A stretch of DNA of 64,000 nucleotides. Origin: Spirosoma arboris. Its GTDB lineage: Bacteria > Bacteroidota > Bacteroidia > Cytophagales > Spirosomataceae. The stretch's first letter is position 1; each line of letters begins with the position of its first letter. The stretch is from contig NZ_WPIN01000010.1 of assembly GCF_009754945.1 (NCBI RefSeq), positions 1 through 64,000 of the forward strand, given 5' to 3'. Of this stretch, positions 8,742 through 17,685 are shown piece by piece. The translations under genes were made by a program, and so were the position numbers. The notes under the pieces were generated by a model. The model had not been told where the DNA came from. It saw nothing but the letters and a program-made list of their open reading frames with translations, and did no database searches.

Positions 8742-11519
8742 ATGAACTCAACGAGTCATTGGGGCGTAGTGATGGTATGCCTATGGGCCATTGCTGGCCT
8801 GCTGTCCGCTAGTCTTTTGGGCTGCCATTCGGCAACGCTTCCCATTACCGAAAATAAGTTTGATAGTCTGTCCCTTAACTCATTCGTGGAACCAGGATTC
8901 CCGGTTATAAGTACGTATCTGGATGCCCGAAAGTTAGGAAAACTCTTTCCAGACGATAATGTCGTTGCCCGTGGGTTGGTCATTCACCTGGATGATAGTG
9001 CCTACGTCTGTTTCGATCAGGATTTGTTACGCTGGTCGGTGGCCTGGTCCGGTAAATCACTCACGAAGAGTATGTTGCCGGAGGTGTCGTACCGCGATTT
9101 CTTCAACAAAAAGAATACGGTTCCGCTGGTGGCTGGCCAGCCAGATATAGCCAATGGGATCTATCCCGGATGGTCGGCTGGAAAACCAGTTCTGAATGAG
9201 ATTCGCCCTAAGGCCCAATACCGGGAAGGTTTCACCTGGGGGCCGCTACCTGTTGATCATGGACGTTGGAAAGGAAGTTACGTATATGGGGGTAAGTTAG
9301 TTCTGGCGTATAGCGTTGCCGGTACCGATATTTTCGAAATGCCTGGTTGTATCCGACAGGATAAGGAGATCGTTTATACCAGAACCCTACAAGTAGGCGC
9401 ATCATCCGACACGCTTTTCCTGAATGCGGCCGAAGTACGGGGAGGCACGAAAACCGTCAGTGATGGTAAAACAGCCTACATCTATTACGGTACCCATCAG
9501 GATTCGGTGATCGCCGTAGGCAGTAAACAGGATGGGAACTCGGTACGGGTAGTCAACGGACAATACTTCAGTGTATCGCTCCCGCCATCCGATCAAACCC
9601 GAAAGGTAACCGTCTGTTTATGGAAAGGGCTGGCTAACCATCTGAATCGCTTCCATTCCGTGACAGATAAGGCCAGTATTGACCTACCCGTATTTAAGGC
9701 GGGAGGCCATTCCCATTGGCCGGAAAAGGTGCTTACCAAGGGAAAAATCGCACCCGATTCGGCTGCGTTTGTAACGGATTTGTTGACATTGCCCATTCCC
9801 AATCCCTGGAAGCGAAATGTGCGAGTGACAGACATTGCCTTTCTGGATGAGCAGCGGGCTGCGGTCACTACGTTTGAGGGTGACGTATGGCTGGTCAGCG
9901 GAATTGATCAACAACTGGAGCATCTGTCGTGGAAACGATTTGCTTCGGGGTTGTATGAACCCATGAGTATCGAGGCCTACAAAGGACAACTGTATATTTT
10001 TGGGAAGGCTGGTATTGTCCGGTTACACGATTTGAATGGAGATGGAGAAGCCGATTATTACGAGAATTTCTGCGACTTAATGCAGCAGTCAGCGGAATCC
10101 TACGAATGGGCAGCCGATATGGTCATCTCGGAAAAGTATGGTATCCTGATTGCGAAAGGGGGAGGGGTAACAGCAAGGCCGGGCATCACAAAAACGCTGA
10201 CTGAGGGCTTTCGGGCGGGCTCAAACCATTCGGGAGTGATTATGCGAATCTCACTGGATGGGAAAAAGACCGAACAAATCAGCACTGGCTTTCGGGCCCC
10301 TTATCTTGGGTTTCATCCGGTTACCGGCATGGTGACGGCAACCGATCAGCAAGGGAATTACGTGCCCAGTACACCGATCTACTTAGTTGAAAAGGGTGAT
10401 TTTTTTGGTGTCCCTGCCACAAGTCACCGGACTGATAAGCCAGACCCAAAACGACCAATCACCTGGATTCCGCACCGGATCGATCGTTCGGCGGGTAGTC
10501 AGGTCTGGGTTACCAGCCAGTCAATGGGGCCACTCAACAACAAACTTCTGCATTTTTCATTTGGTCGCCCCGGTCTCTTTGAGGTACTCATTGATTCGAC
10601 GTCCAACGGGGTGCAGGGGGCAGTGGCTCCGGTTAATGCCTATTATTCTACGCCCATCCTCAAAGGAACTATTGGCCCCCGTGATGGGCAACTATACATG
10701 GCCGGTTTTAACCTGTTTGGTAGCAGTTCGAAAGGCATCAGTGCCATTCAACGGCTACGATACACCGGCAAGAGGAGTTATATGCCTAACCACGTTGAAG
10801 TCGGTCGTCAAGGTATCCTGCTCTCCTTCGATTCGGCACTGGATGTCCGGAACGCTACCGATCCATCCAGTTACCGGGTAAAGCGGTGGAACTATAAACG
10901 AACGGAGGCTTATGGCTCGGGACATTTCAAGTTGGACGGTACGCCCGGTGAAGAGATCCTCCCGGTATTAGCCGCGTATCTGTCTGCCGACAAAAAGAAA
11001 ATTCTCCTACTTGTTCCTGATATGCAGAAAGTTGACCAGATGGAGGTGTTGTACAAGGTGACTGCCAGCGATGGAAAACCAGTCCGTGATGGAGTCTGGT
11101 TTAGTGTCAATCAGCTAGATAATCTAGGCTTTCAACCACAGGGTTTTGCGAACGTAGATCTAAAAAAACTTCAGCTGAGCAAGGCGCAATTTTCCGCTCT
11201 CGTCAAGTTTGATCCTCCCATTACCAGAGAGCGGGGCAAAGAGCTTTTTGAGAAAATGGGGTGTATCGGCTGCCATTCTCCCGGAACCGAAACCGCTGGG
11301 ATGTATGGACCACCCTTTAAAGGGCTGTATGGCTCAATACGAAAAATGGCCGATGGCTCCACCCTTGAAGCCAACGAAGCCTATCTGAAAGAATCGATTC
11401 TTGAGCCCAGCAGGAAAGTCGTAAAAGGTTATGATGCTGAAATGCCGTCTTTCCAGGGTGTCCTATCTGACTCTGATATTGAGGCTTTGCTATTGTACAT
11501 TATGTATTTGAAATATTAG
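8742..11519 (+). CDS. Lipoprotein: DUF6797-like domain, propeller and C-terminal cytochrome c
   Basis: Exported 925-residue protein with lipobox SLLGC (Cys28). The N-terminal third resembles DUF6797-type domains found beside membrane-bound dehydrogenase-like proteins (VVARGLVIHLDDSAYVCFDQ). The middle (about 345-650) looks like a propeller of the soluble glucose/sorbosone dehydrogenase type, with RVTDIAFLDEQRAAVTTFEG, DLNGDGEADYYENF and AADMVISEKYG. The end is a single cytochrome c domain: heme motif C841-I-G-C844-H845 and a candidate axial Met in EMPSFQG. I infer electron transfer from an oxidised organic substrate outside the inner membrane. The next gene has the same two parts in reverse order, so they may work as a pair. 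Catalytic residues were not verified. Confidence 0.82.
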   Translation: MNSTSHWGVVMVCLWAIAGLLSASLLGCHSATLPITENKFDSLSLNSFVEPGFPVISTYLDARKLGKLFPDDNVVARGLVIHLDDSAYVCFDQDLLRWSVAWSGKSLTKSMLPEVSYRDFFNKKNTVPLVAGQPDIANGIYPGWSAGKPVLNEIRPKAQYREGFTWGPLPVDHGRWKGSYVYGGKLVLAYSVAGTDIFEMPGCIRQDKEIVYTRTLQVGASSDTLFLNAAEVRGGTKTVSDGKTAYIYYGTHQDSVIAVGSKQDGNSVRVVNGQYFSVSLPPSDQTRKVTVCLWKGLANHLNRFHSVTDKASIDLPVFKAGGHSHWPEKVLTKGKIAPDSAAFVTDLLTLPIPNPWKRNVRVTDIAFLDEQRAAVTTFEGDVWLVSGIDQQLEHLSWKRFASGLYEPMSIEAYKGQLYIFGKAGIVRLHDLNGDGEADYYENFCDLMQQSAESYEWAADMVISEKYGILIAKGGGVTARPGITKTLTEGFRAGSNHSGVIMRISLDGKKTEQISTGFRAPYLGFHPVTGMVTATDQQGNYVPSTPIYLVEKGDFFGVPATSHRTDKPDPKRPITWIPHRIDRSAGSQVWVTSQSMGPLNNKLLHFSFGRPGLFEVLIDSTSNGVQGAVAPVNAYYSTPILKGTIGPRDGQLYMAGFNLFGSSSKGISAIQRLRYTGKRSYMPNHVEVGRQGILLSFDSALDVRNATDPSSYRVKRWNYKRTEAYGSGHFKLDGTPGEEILPVLAAYLSADKKKILLLVPDMQKVDQMEVLYKVTASDGKPVRDGVWFSVNQLDNLGFQPQGFANVDLKKLQLSKAQFSALVKFDPPITRERGKELFEKMGCIGCHSPGTETAGMYGPPFKGLYGSIRKMADGSTLEANEAYLKESILEPSRKVVKGYDAEMPSFQGVLSDSDIEALLLYIMYLKY

Positions 11520-11583
11520 TCGAAACTGGAGCGTAATGCGATTGGCTATGGTAAATCTGTTTTGTGAGTGTTATAGTTGGAAG

Positions 11584-13299
11584 ATGATACGTGTTCTATT
11601 CCTGCTTTTGACCGGGGTTATTGGGATCGCGTTCGGCCAAAAAGCCGGGCAATCCTCTGGCAACTATTCGTCAGACACGAAAATTCTGGCAACCGGGCAA
11701 CAGCTTTTTGAGAACTACTGCTCGTCGTGCCATAATTTTTCGCAACGGAGTATTGGACCGGGATTGCACCAGGCTACCACCGAATCACCAAAAGTCTGGC
11801 TGAAAAAATTCATCCGAAACGCTCCCGCAATGATTAGTTCAGGGGATGCCAGGGCCACTCGGCTGTTTGGGGAATACAAGCAGATGATGCCTCCGTTTCC
11901 GTCGCTGGCCGATGATCAGGTGGACGCTATTCTCGCCTATATTCATAAAAACCAGAAAGTGGTAACCGCACAGCAGGCATCAGCCGACATAGCTATAAAA
12001 GACCCCATTCCGGCCAAAATACCACAAACCGGCGGGCAATTGTTTTTACAGTATCACTCCACCGCTCCGGCAACCGGCTCCACGGCTCCACTGGCTCGGA
12101 TCAACAAAATGCAGGTATTGACAGGCGATCAGGAACGTCTTTTTGTCGTGGATTTGCAAGGGGTTTTGTACGAGATTACTGATAAAACGTGGCACATCGC
12201 GCTGGACATTCGGCCCTTGCGTACCCATTTTACGACGTCGCCGGGTTTAGGTACGGGCTTAGGAAGCTTCGCGTTTCATCCAGATTTTAGCGAAAATGGA
12301 TTACTGTATACCTCCCATGCAGAGAAAGTCCATTCGGTGCGTGGCGATTTAGGGTTCGCCGATTCGATAAAAGTTGGTCTGCAATGGGTATTAACGGAAT
12401 GGAAAATCGATAATTCGTCCAAACTGCCATTCACCGGAAAGAGCCGTGAAGTCTTACGAATCGACCTATTGACCATAGCGCATGGCGTGCAGGAAATTAC
12501 GTTTAATCCCTTAGTCCGGAAAAGTCATGACGATTATGGCCTGCTCTACATTGGCATTGGGGATGGGGGCTCAGCGGAGAAAAAAGGGTTCTATCCGCTT
12601 TGCAGCAATAATAAAGTACCTAGTGGGTCGGTATTGCGAATCGACCCACTAGGGCGAACTAGTAGAAATCAGCAGTATGGTATTCCATCAACCAATCCGT
12701 TTGCCTTTGAGAAAGACCCAACAGTACTCAAAGAGATTTATTGCCGGGGTTTTCGGAACCCTAACCGCATCATCTGGACGCCTGACGGCAAAATGCTCAT
12801 CGATGACATTGGCCAGTCCAATATCGAGGAAGTGAACCTTGGCATAGTCGGAGCCGATTACGGCTGGCCCGAACGGGAAGGAACATTCCGGGTCGATCCA
12901 AGGGGCGACATTAATAAAGTTTTCGCTGTGTCTACGACTGAGTCTGATAAAAAATATACAAACCCGATTCTACAATACGATCACGACGAAGGGCGAGCTA
13001 TTTCTGGAGGCTTTGTTTATGATGGCCAAACGATACCGGCTCTAAAAGGTAAATACGTTTTTTCTGATATCACCAATGGCCGTGTTTTCATGACAGAAAA
13101 CCGGGATTTATTGGTAGGTAAACTCGCTCCAATCCAGGAACTGGATCTATGGGTGGATAATGAGCGCACCACGTTTCAGAAACTGAACGGTACGGCCAAG
13201 CCCGACTCGCGTCTAGGGATAGGCCCCGGCGGAGAACTGTATTTTTTCACCAAAGCTGATGGGAAACTCTATAAAGTGATCGGTTTTCAGCCGAAGTGA
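11584..13299 (+). CDS. Secreted cytochrome c fused to PQQ-dependent glucose/sorbosone dehydrogenase-like propeller
   Basis: The frame is open from 11536, but the ATG at 11584 places a clean signal peptide first (MIRVLFLLLTGVIGIAFGQ), giving 571 residues. A cytochrome c domain follows: heme motif C46-S-S-C49-H50 and a likely axial Met in QMMPPFPSL. The rest is a GSDH-type propeller with GLGSFAFHPDFSENGLLY, LYIGIGDGGSAEKKG, CRGFRNPNRIIWTPDGK and GADYGWPEREG. Family members oxidise aldoses or related sugars using PQQ and pass electrons to cytochrome c, here on the same chain. It is the last gene of the sigma-FecR-SusCD cluster. Substrate and PQQ occupancy are inferred, not shown. Confidence 0.88.
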   Translation: MIRVLFLLLTGVIGIAFGQKAGQSSGNYSSDTKILATGQQLFENYCSSCHNFSQRSIGPGLHQATTESPKVWLKKFIRNAPAMISSGDARATRLFGEYKQMMPPFPSLADDQVDAILAYIHKNQKVVTAQQASADIAIKDPIPAKIPQTGGQLFLQYHSTAPATGSTAPLARINKMQVLTGDQERLFVVDLQGVLYEITDKTWHIALDIRPLRTHFTTSPGLGTGLGSFAFHPDFSENGLLYTSHAEKVHSVRGDLGFADSIKVGLQWVLTEWKIDNSSKLPFTGKSREVLRIDLLTIAHGVQEITFNPLVRKSHDDYGLLYIGIGDGGSAEKKGFYPLCSNNKVPSGSVLRIDPLGRTSRNQQYGIPSTNPFAFEKDPTVLKEIYCRGFRNPNRIIWTPDGKMLIDDIGQSNIEEVNLGIVGADYGWPEREGTFRVDPRGDINKVFAVSTTESDKKYTNPILQYDHDEGRAISGGFVYDGQTIPALKGKYVFSDITNGRVFMTENRDLLVGKLAPIQELDLWVDNERTTFQKLNGTAKPDSRLGIGPGGELYFFTKADGKLYKVIGFQPK

Positions 13300-13769
13300 T
13301 CATAGATAACCACAGGCGGAGTGATTTAGGCAATCGGTTGGACAGTTATCACGATGCGTTTCGATAGGTATTTTGCCGAAATGCCTGAGATCGTTAAACC
13401 CGTTACAATGGTGATCAACTTCAGGCAGCTAAAGACACCTGCTGAGTGGTCAACTGTCCGCCTAACCTCAGCATCTGAAGGTACGATAATTTTAAGATAG
13501 GTTGGTAATTTAGTAAATTCTCACCAGTTGCGTGATCACTTTCTCAATTGATTTATTTCTGTACTACTACAAGTATAGTGTTCGAATATGCATCAAATTC
13601 TGAATGCGTTTTATACAGAATAGCGTTGAGTGGCATGCAAATTTGCACAAGGCGTACACAGCCGAATCAGAGGGTATGGACTAAGGTACCCATTTAATCC
13701 TGTTCCCCTCAACAAAGTTCTGCTGACATTGTCACTGACTACATCAACCGTAATCTACGTTTACAACTC
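13300..13769. other. Intergenic region, no gene seen
   Basis: These 470 bp carry no convincing ORF. An 8-bp-stem hairpin at 13366-13386 (AGGTATTT / AAATGCCT around TGCCG) has no T-run. GGACAGTT recurs inverted about 100 bp apart (near 13340 and 13452). The 3' part should hold the promoter of the next gene, but no site is assignable. Confidence 0.4.
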
Positions 13770-14840
13770 ATGTCCATTCTTTTTTCGCCACTAACCATCA
13801 GGGATATACGGTTGAAGAACCGCCTGGTCGTGTCGCCCATGTGCCAGTATTCAAGTGTGGATGGGTTTGCTTCTGATTGGCATCTGGTGCATTTGGGAAG
13901 CCGAGCGGTTGGAGGGGCTGGCCTTATTTTCACTGAGGCCACAGCTATATCAGCTGAAGGGCGGATTTCCCCAAATGATTTGGGACTCTGGCAGGACGAC
14001 CATATTCCCGGTCTAAAACGAATTACAGAGTTTGTCCGGCAACAGGGTGCCGTAGCTGGCATTCAATTAGCCCATGCCGGTCGGAAAGCCAGCCACCAAC
14101 GACCCTGGGAGGGAGGAGCTTCCATTGGGCCAACGAGTGAACTCGGTTGGCAGACGGTGGCTCCCTCAGCCATGCCCTTTCTGGAATCCGGACCAAAGCC
14201 CCTAGCGCTTACGATTGCTGGCATTCAGACCGTACTGGACGATTTTATGGCGGCTACCCAACGGGCATTAAAAGCGGGCTTTCAAGTGCTTGAAATTCAT
14301 GCGGCTCATGGTTATTTGATCCACCAGTTTCTGTCACCGCTCAGTAATCATCGAGTCGATCAGTATGGTGGCTCCTTTGACAATCGCATTCGACTGCTTC
14401 TGGAAGTCATCGCGTGCGTTCAAACGGTGTGGCTAGCCGATTTACCTTTATTTGTGCGGCTATCAGCTACCGATTGGGCAGAGGGGGGCTGGTCGCTAGA
14501 CGATTCGGTCGCTTTAGCGGCCATTCTCAAAGCGAAAGGAATTGATGTCGTCGATTGTTCCTCTGGGGGCAATCTACCCAATGTAAAAATTCCAGTTTCG
14601 CCAGGTTATCAAGTAACCTTTGCGGCCCGCATTAAGCAGCAAACGGGTATAATGACAGCCACGGTAGGTTTAATCACATCGGCGCATCAGGCGGAGGCAA
14701 TTCTTGAAACTGGCCAAGCTGATCTGATCTTATTGGCCAGGGAGTTTTTACGCAATCCGTATTTCCCCTTACAGGCTGCATCGGTGCTGAGCGATCAGGT
14801 TAGTTGGCCTGTGCAATACGAACGGGCCCGAAATTTGTGA
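13770..14840 (+). CDS. namA: NADPH-dependent flavin oxidoreductase, YqjM/NamA type (Old Yellow Enzyme family)
   Basis: Cytoplasmic FMN enzyme of 356 residues, the full length of the thermophilic-like OYE class, which reduces activated C=C bonds of enones and related electrophiles. Signatures: Cys25 and Tyr27 in SPMCQYSS, equivalent to the redox-tuning Cys and Tyr of YqjM; the GIQLAHAGRK segment; the His pair 177/180 in EIHAAHGYLIHQFLSPLSNH that binds the substrate carbonyl; and YGGSFDNR with VDCSSGGN around the FMN phosphate. The C-terminal VQYERA matches the arm that YqjM inserts into the neighbouring subunit. It has no close same-strand partner and looks like a stand-alone detoxification gene. 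The assignment to the class is firm; the natural substrate is unknown. Confidence 0.93.
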   Translation: MSILFSPLTIRDIRLKNRLVVSPMCQYSSVDGFASDWHLVHLGSRAVGGAGLIFTEATAISAEGRISPNDLGLWQDDHIPGLKRITEFVRQQGAVAGIQLAHAGRKASHQRPWEGGASIGPTSELGWQTVAPSAMPFLESGPKPLALTIAGIQTVLDDFMAATQRALKAGFQVLEIHAAHGYLIHQFLSPLSNHRVDQYGGSFDNRIRLLLEVIACVQTVWLADLPLFVRLSATDWAEGGWSLDDSVALAAILKAKGIDVVDCSSGGNLPNVKIPVSPGYQVTFAARIKQQTGIMTATVGLITSAHQAEAILETGQADLILLAREFLRNPYFPLQAASVLSDQVSWPVQYERARNL

Positions 14841-15162
14841 ATAGTCAATTGTCTTCTCCAAGAGTCAAGGGACGTTTAAATGAACTCTAAGTGAGAGAGA
14901 TAGTTCCTAAAAACAGCACTTGGCAGTCCAATATTGGAAATTTCGGAACTTTGACCAGCTAATCTCAATGGGAGAGGTTTTGAACCACATTTAGGAAATC
15001 AGGTTCCAAAACCTTTTGCTTAAACTCATTTTGCTCTTCAGGGTATTTGTCATAAAATTGAAAAATCACTCTGCTGAGATTTATCTCCAGTCATTTTCGG
15101 AGTGTGCCCTAGATGATAAAGCTACGATGCCATTGAAATTTAATTAATCCCATTAGAAGAAC
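14841..15162. other. Intergenic region with a short conserved start and a small eroded reading frame
   Basis: About 320 bp with no intact gene. It opens with AAGGGACGTTT (near 14868), also found at the start of the repeated region downstream of the hybrid regulator at 42532, suggesting a third, far more decayed copy. On the minus strand a 40-codon open stretch (about 15087-14965, no ATG start) contains FYDKYPEEQNEF and may be a gene remnant. Nothing else is recognised. Confidence 0.3.
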
Positions 15163-15191
15163 AAAAAACCGACCCTACACAGACCGGGGTT
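15163..15191 (-). terminator. Probable intrinsic terminator of the propeller gene
   Basis: Read on the minus strand, just after the stop at 15198, an imperfect G+C-rich hairpin (AACCCC pairing with GGG and GGTT around a bulge) is followed directly by six Ts. The shape and position suit a factor-independent terminator. Confidence 0.5.
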
Positions 15192-15197
15192 GTTGTC

Positions 15198-17570
15198 TTA
15201 TAATCGGAGGAGTTTGACCGTATACCGTTGAGCGGCCGCCGAAACCCGAATCAGCAAGATGCCATGACGGTTCCCGAGCGGTAAACGAACAAGGTCCAAC
15301 CCATTAGCCTGCGTCAGGGCTTGTTGGTGATAAGGTCGTCCCTGCGTATCGACCAGCTCGATTTGAACAGGCTGGCCCATTACTCCAATAATCTCGATTG
15401 TAGCTAATTCGCTATCGACCGGATTGCCCAATACCCGTACCTGTAAACCAGATCCTTCCTCGCTAACCCCAAGCCGGGCTGCGGCCGTGCAGGCCCTCAA
15501 CCAGTTGTAGGCAAACTCCGTGGTCGTTCTGATTTGAGTGGCTTGTAGGGTGATGGTAGGATTGTCGGTGTACAGTGTTAGCGTATAAGGGCCCTGATTC
15601 GTAGTAGACCGCATTTCGTTGACCATCGAGAAGCTCACCGGGGAGCCATCCAGTCCTTCGTACTGTGGCGTAAACGTCACCCGATACTGACTGGCAGTTA
15701 CGGTTTCACAGCTCACCGTCGTTACCCCTGTGATGCTGAAGGTAGCTGTGGGGGGCGGGTTGACGATCACGCGCACCTGATCGGTGACGGCGGGGGAATC
15801 ATCTGAAGAGGCTACGGTGATGGTGAACGCCTGAACCCCGCTCAGGCGTGCCCCCACGCTGGCCGAGACCTCACTGGTGTTGGTGGCCGACAGCCTAAAG
15901 CCCGCCGGAGCTGCCCAGGTATAGGAATAAGGGGGCGTGCCTCCCGTGGCTGTTACGGACATGGTCAGGGTATTGCCTGCGCTAACCGTAGTGGAACTAA
16001 CCCAGGTGTTTAGAGTCACCGGGGTGTATTGATGCAGCTTACTCACAAAAACGTCTCTATACCCCACCGAGGTTAGATTGAGCACCCCTGCACCGGGATC
16101 AAAATCGACAGTATACTGGAAATTACCGATGGTATAAACCCCTCCTCCATCATCCACAGCTACCGAATTGCTGAAAACATAATCATTGCTGCCACCGAAT
16201 TGTTTGGCCCACACAAAGTTGCCCTCCGCATCGAGCTTGCTCACAAACATGGCAGAATATGCCGCGGTTAGATTGAACACCCCCACCCCAGGATCAAAAT
16301 CCACCGTATAATAGAAAAGGCCGGTGGTGTAGACGTTGCCCGACCCATCTACCGCCAATGAAGTGCTGTAATCATTACCTGTGCTACCGACTCCTTTGGC
16401 CCAGACAAAGTTACCTCCCGCGTCGAGCTTGCTCACAAACATGTCCTCATATGCCCCCGGCGCCGAGGTCATATTGAACACGCCTGCACCGGGATCAAAA
16501 TCGCCCGTATCCTGAAAATAGCCGGTGGTGTAGACGTTGCCCAGCTTATCCACCGCTATTGAAGTGCCCCCATCATGATATTTGCCGCCGAGTTGTTTGG
16601 CCCAGACAAAGTTACCCCCCGCGTCGAGCTTGCTCACAAAGACATCCGTATTCTTCCCCGCCGAGGTCAGGTTGAACACACCTACACCGGGATCAAAATC
16701 GAGCGTACCTAAGAAAAAGCCAGTGGTGTAGACGTTGCCCATCCCATCCACCGCCACCGAGGTGCCTTCGTCATTTTCTGTGCCACCGACTCGTTTGGCC
16801 CACACAAAGTTGCTTCCCGAGTCGAGCTTACTCATAAAGATGTCATAATCTCCCAACGAGGTCAGATTGAACACCCCGGCACCAGGATCAAAATCGGTCG
16901 TACCTAAGAAATAGCCGGTAGTGTAAACGTTGCCCGACCCATCCACCGCTATTGAAGCACCCCCATCATGACTGATGCCGCCGATTCGTTTGACCCAGAC
17001 AAGGTTGCCCCCTGCGTCGAGCTTGCTCACAAACATATCATCATATCCTGCCGAGGTCAGATTGAGCACCCCTGCACCGGGATCAAAATCGACCGTATCA
17101 TAGAATAAGCCGGTGGTGTAGACGTTGCCCGACCCATCTACCACGACTGAATTGCCAACATCATCACCGCTGCCGCCGAGTTGTTTGGCCCATATAAGGT
17201 TGCCCCCCGTGTTGAATTTGCTCACAAAGATGTCATCACCTCCCGCCGAGGTCAGATTGAATACCCCTGCACCGGGATCAAAATCGACCGTGCCTCGGAA
17301 ATTACCGGTGGTGTAAACGTTACCCACTCCATCGACGGCCACCGACGTGCCTACTTGTGCAAGGTTACTATTGGTGCTGCTGAGTTGTTTGGCCCAGACT
17401 AATTTCTGGCCCTGAGTGGTCTGGCTAAATCCCCAACTCAGGAGCATCCAGATGAGTACCAGTAGCCATGGGCGGACATTTGCCACAACACCCGGCGATG
17501 GGGTAGTAGCTGCCGGGAAAACAACCGGCTGGAAATCAGATTGAACAGGATTCGGTAGAGAATAGATCAT
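15198..17570 (-). CDS. Secreted seven-bladed SBBP propeller protein with type IX sorting tail
   Basis: Exported protein of 790 residues. A long leader with a hydrophobic core (WLLVLIWMLLSWGFSQ) precedes seven tandem units of about 64 residues. Each unit reads roughly WAKQLGG...GNVYTTGYF...DFDPGAGVFNLTS...FVSKLDAGGNFV, the SBBP beta-propeller repeat, and seven copies fit one closed propeller. A PKD/Ig-like region follows (about 510-610, TPPYSYTWAAPAGF). The last 85 residues (VRVLGNPVDSELATIEI to YTVKLLRL) resemble a T9SS type A C-terminal domain, so I expect secretion across the outer membrane and surface attachment. The repeats are also near-repeats at DNA level and may vary in number between strains. 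Function is unknown; adhesion or polymer binding is plausible. Confidence 0.85.
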   Translation of the reverse strand: MIYSLPNPVQSDFQPVVFPAATTPSPGVVANVRPWLLVLIWMLLSWGFSQTTQGQKLVWAKQLSSTNSNLAQVGTSVAVDGVGNVYTTGNFRGTVDFDPGAGVFNLTSAGGDDIFVSKFNTGGNLIWAKQLGGSGDDVGNSVVVDGSGNVYTTGLFYDTVDFDPGAGVLNLTSAGYDDMFVSKLDAGGNLVWVKRIGGISHDGGASIAVDGSGNVYTTGYFLGTTDFDPGAGVFNLTSLGDYDIFMSKLDSGSNFVWAKRVGGTENDEGTSVAVDGMGNVYTTGFFLGTLDFDPGVGVFNLTSAGKNTDVFVSKLDAGGNFVWAKQLGGKYHDGGTSIAVDKLGNVYTTGYFQDTGDFDPGAGVFNMTSAPGAYEDMFVSKLDAGGNFVWAKGVGSTGNDYSTSLAVDGSGNVYTTGLFYYTVDFDPGVGVFNLTAAYSAMFVSKLDAEGNFVWAKQFGGSNDYVFSNSVAVDDGGGVYTIGNFQYTVDFDPGAGVLNLTSVGYRDVFVSKLHQYTPVTLNTWVSSTTVSAGNTLTMSVTATGGTPPYSYTWAAPAGFRLSATNTSEVSASVGARLSGVQAFTITVASSDDSPAVTDQVRVIVNPPPTATFSITGVTTVSCETVTASQYRVTFTPQYEGLDGSPVSFSMVNEMRSTTNQGPYTLTLYTDNPTITLQATQIRTTTEFAYNWLRACTAAARLGVSEEGSGLQVRVLGNPVDSELATIEIIGVMGQPVQIELVDTQGRPYHQQALTQANGLDLVRLPLGNRHGILLIRVSAAAQRYTVKLLRL

Positions 17571-17685
17571 GATAAGAATTGGTTAGAAATAAACAGTAAG
17601 GATGGAATCGGCGTCGGTACGAAGGGGCATGTTCCCATCGCAGAGTGGTCAGATCATAAAGAGAGGACGTTTTATAGTCGGGAAA

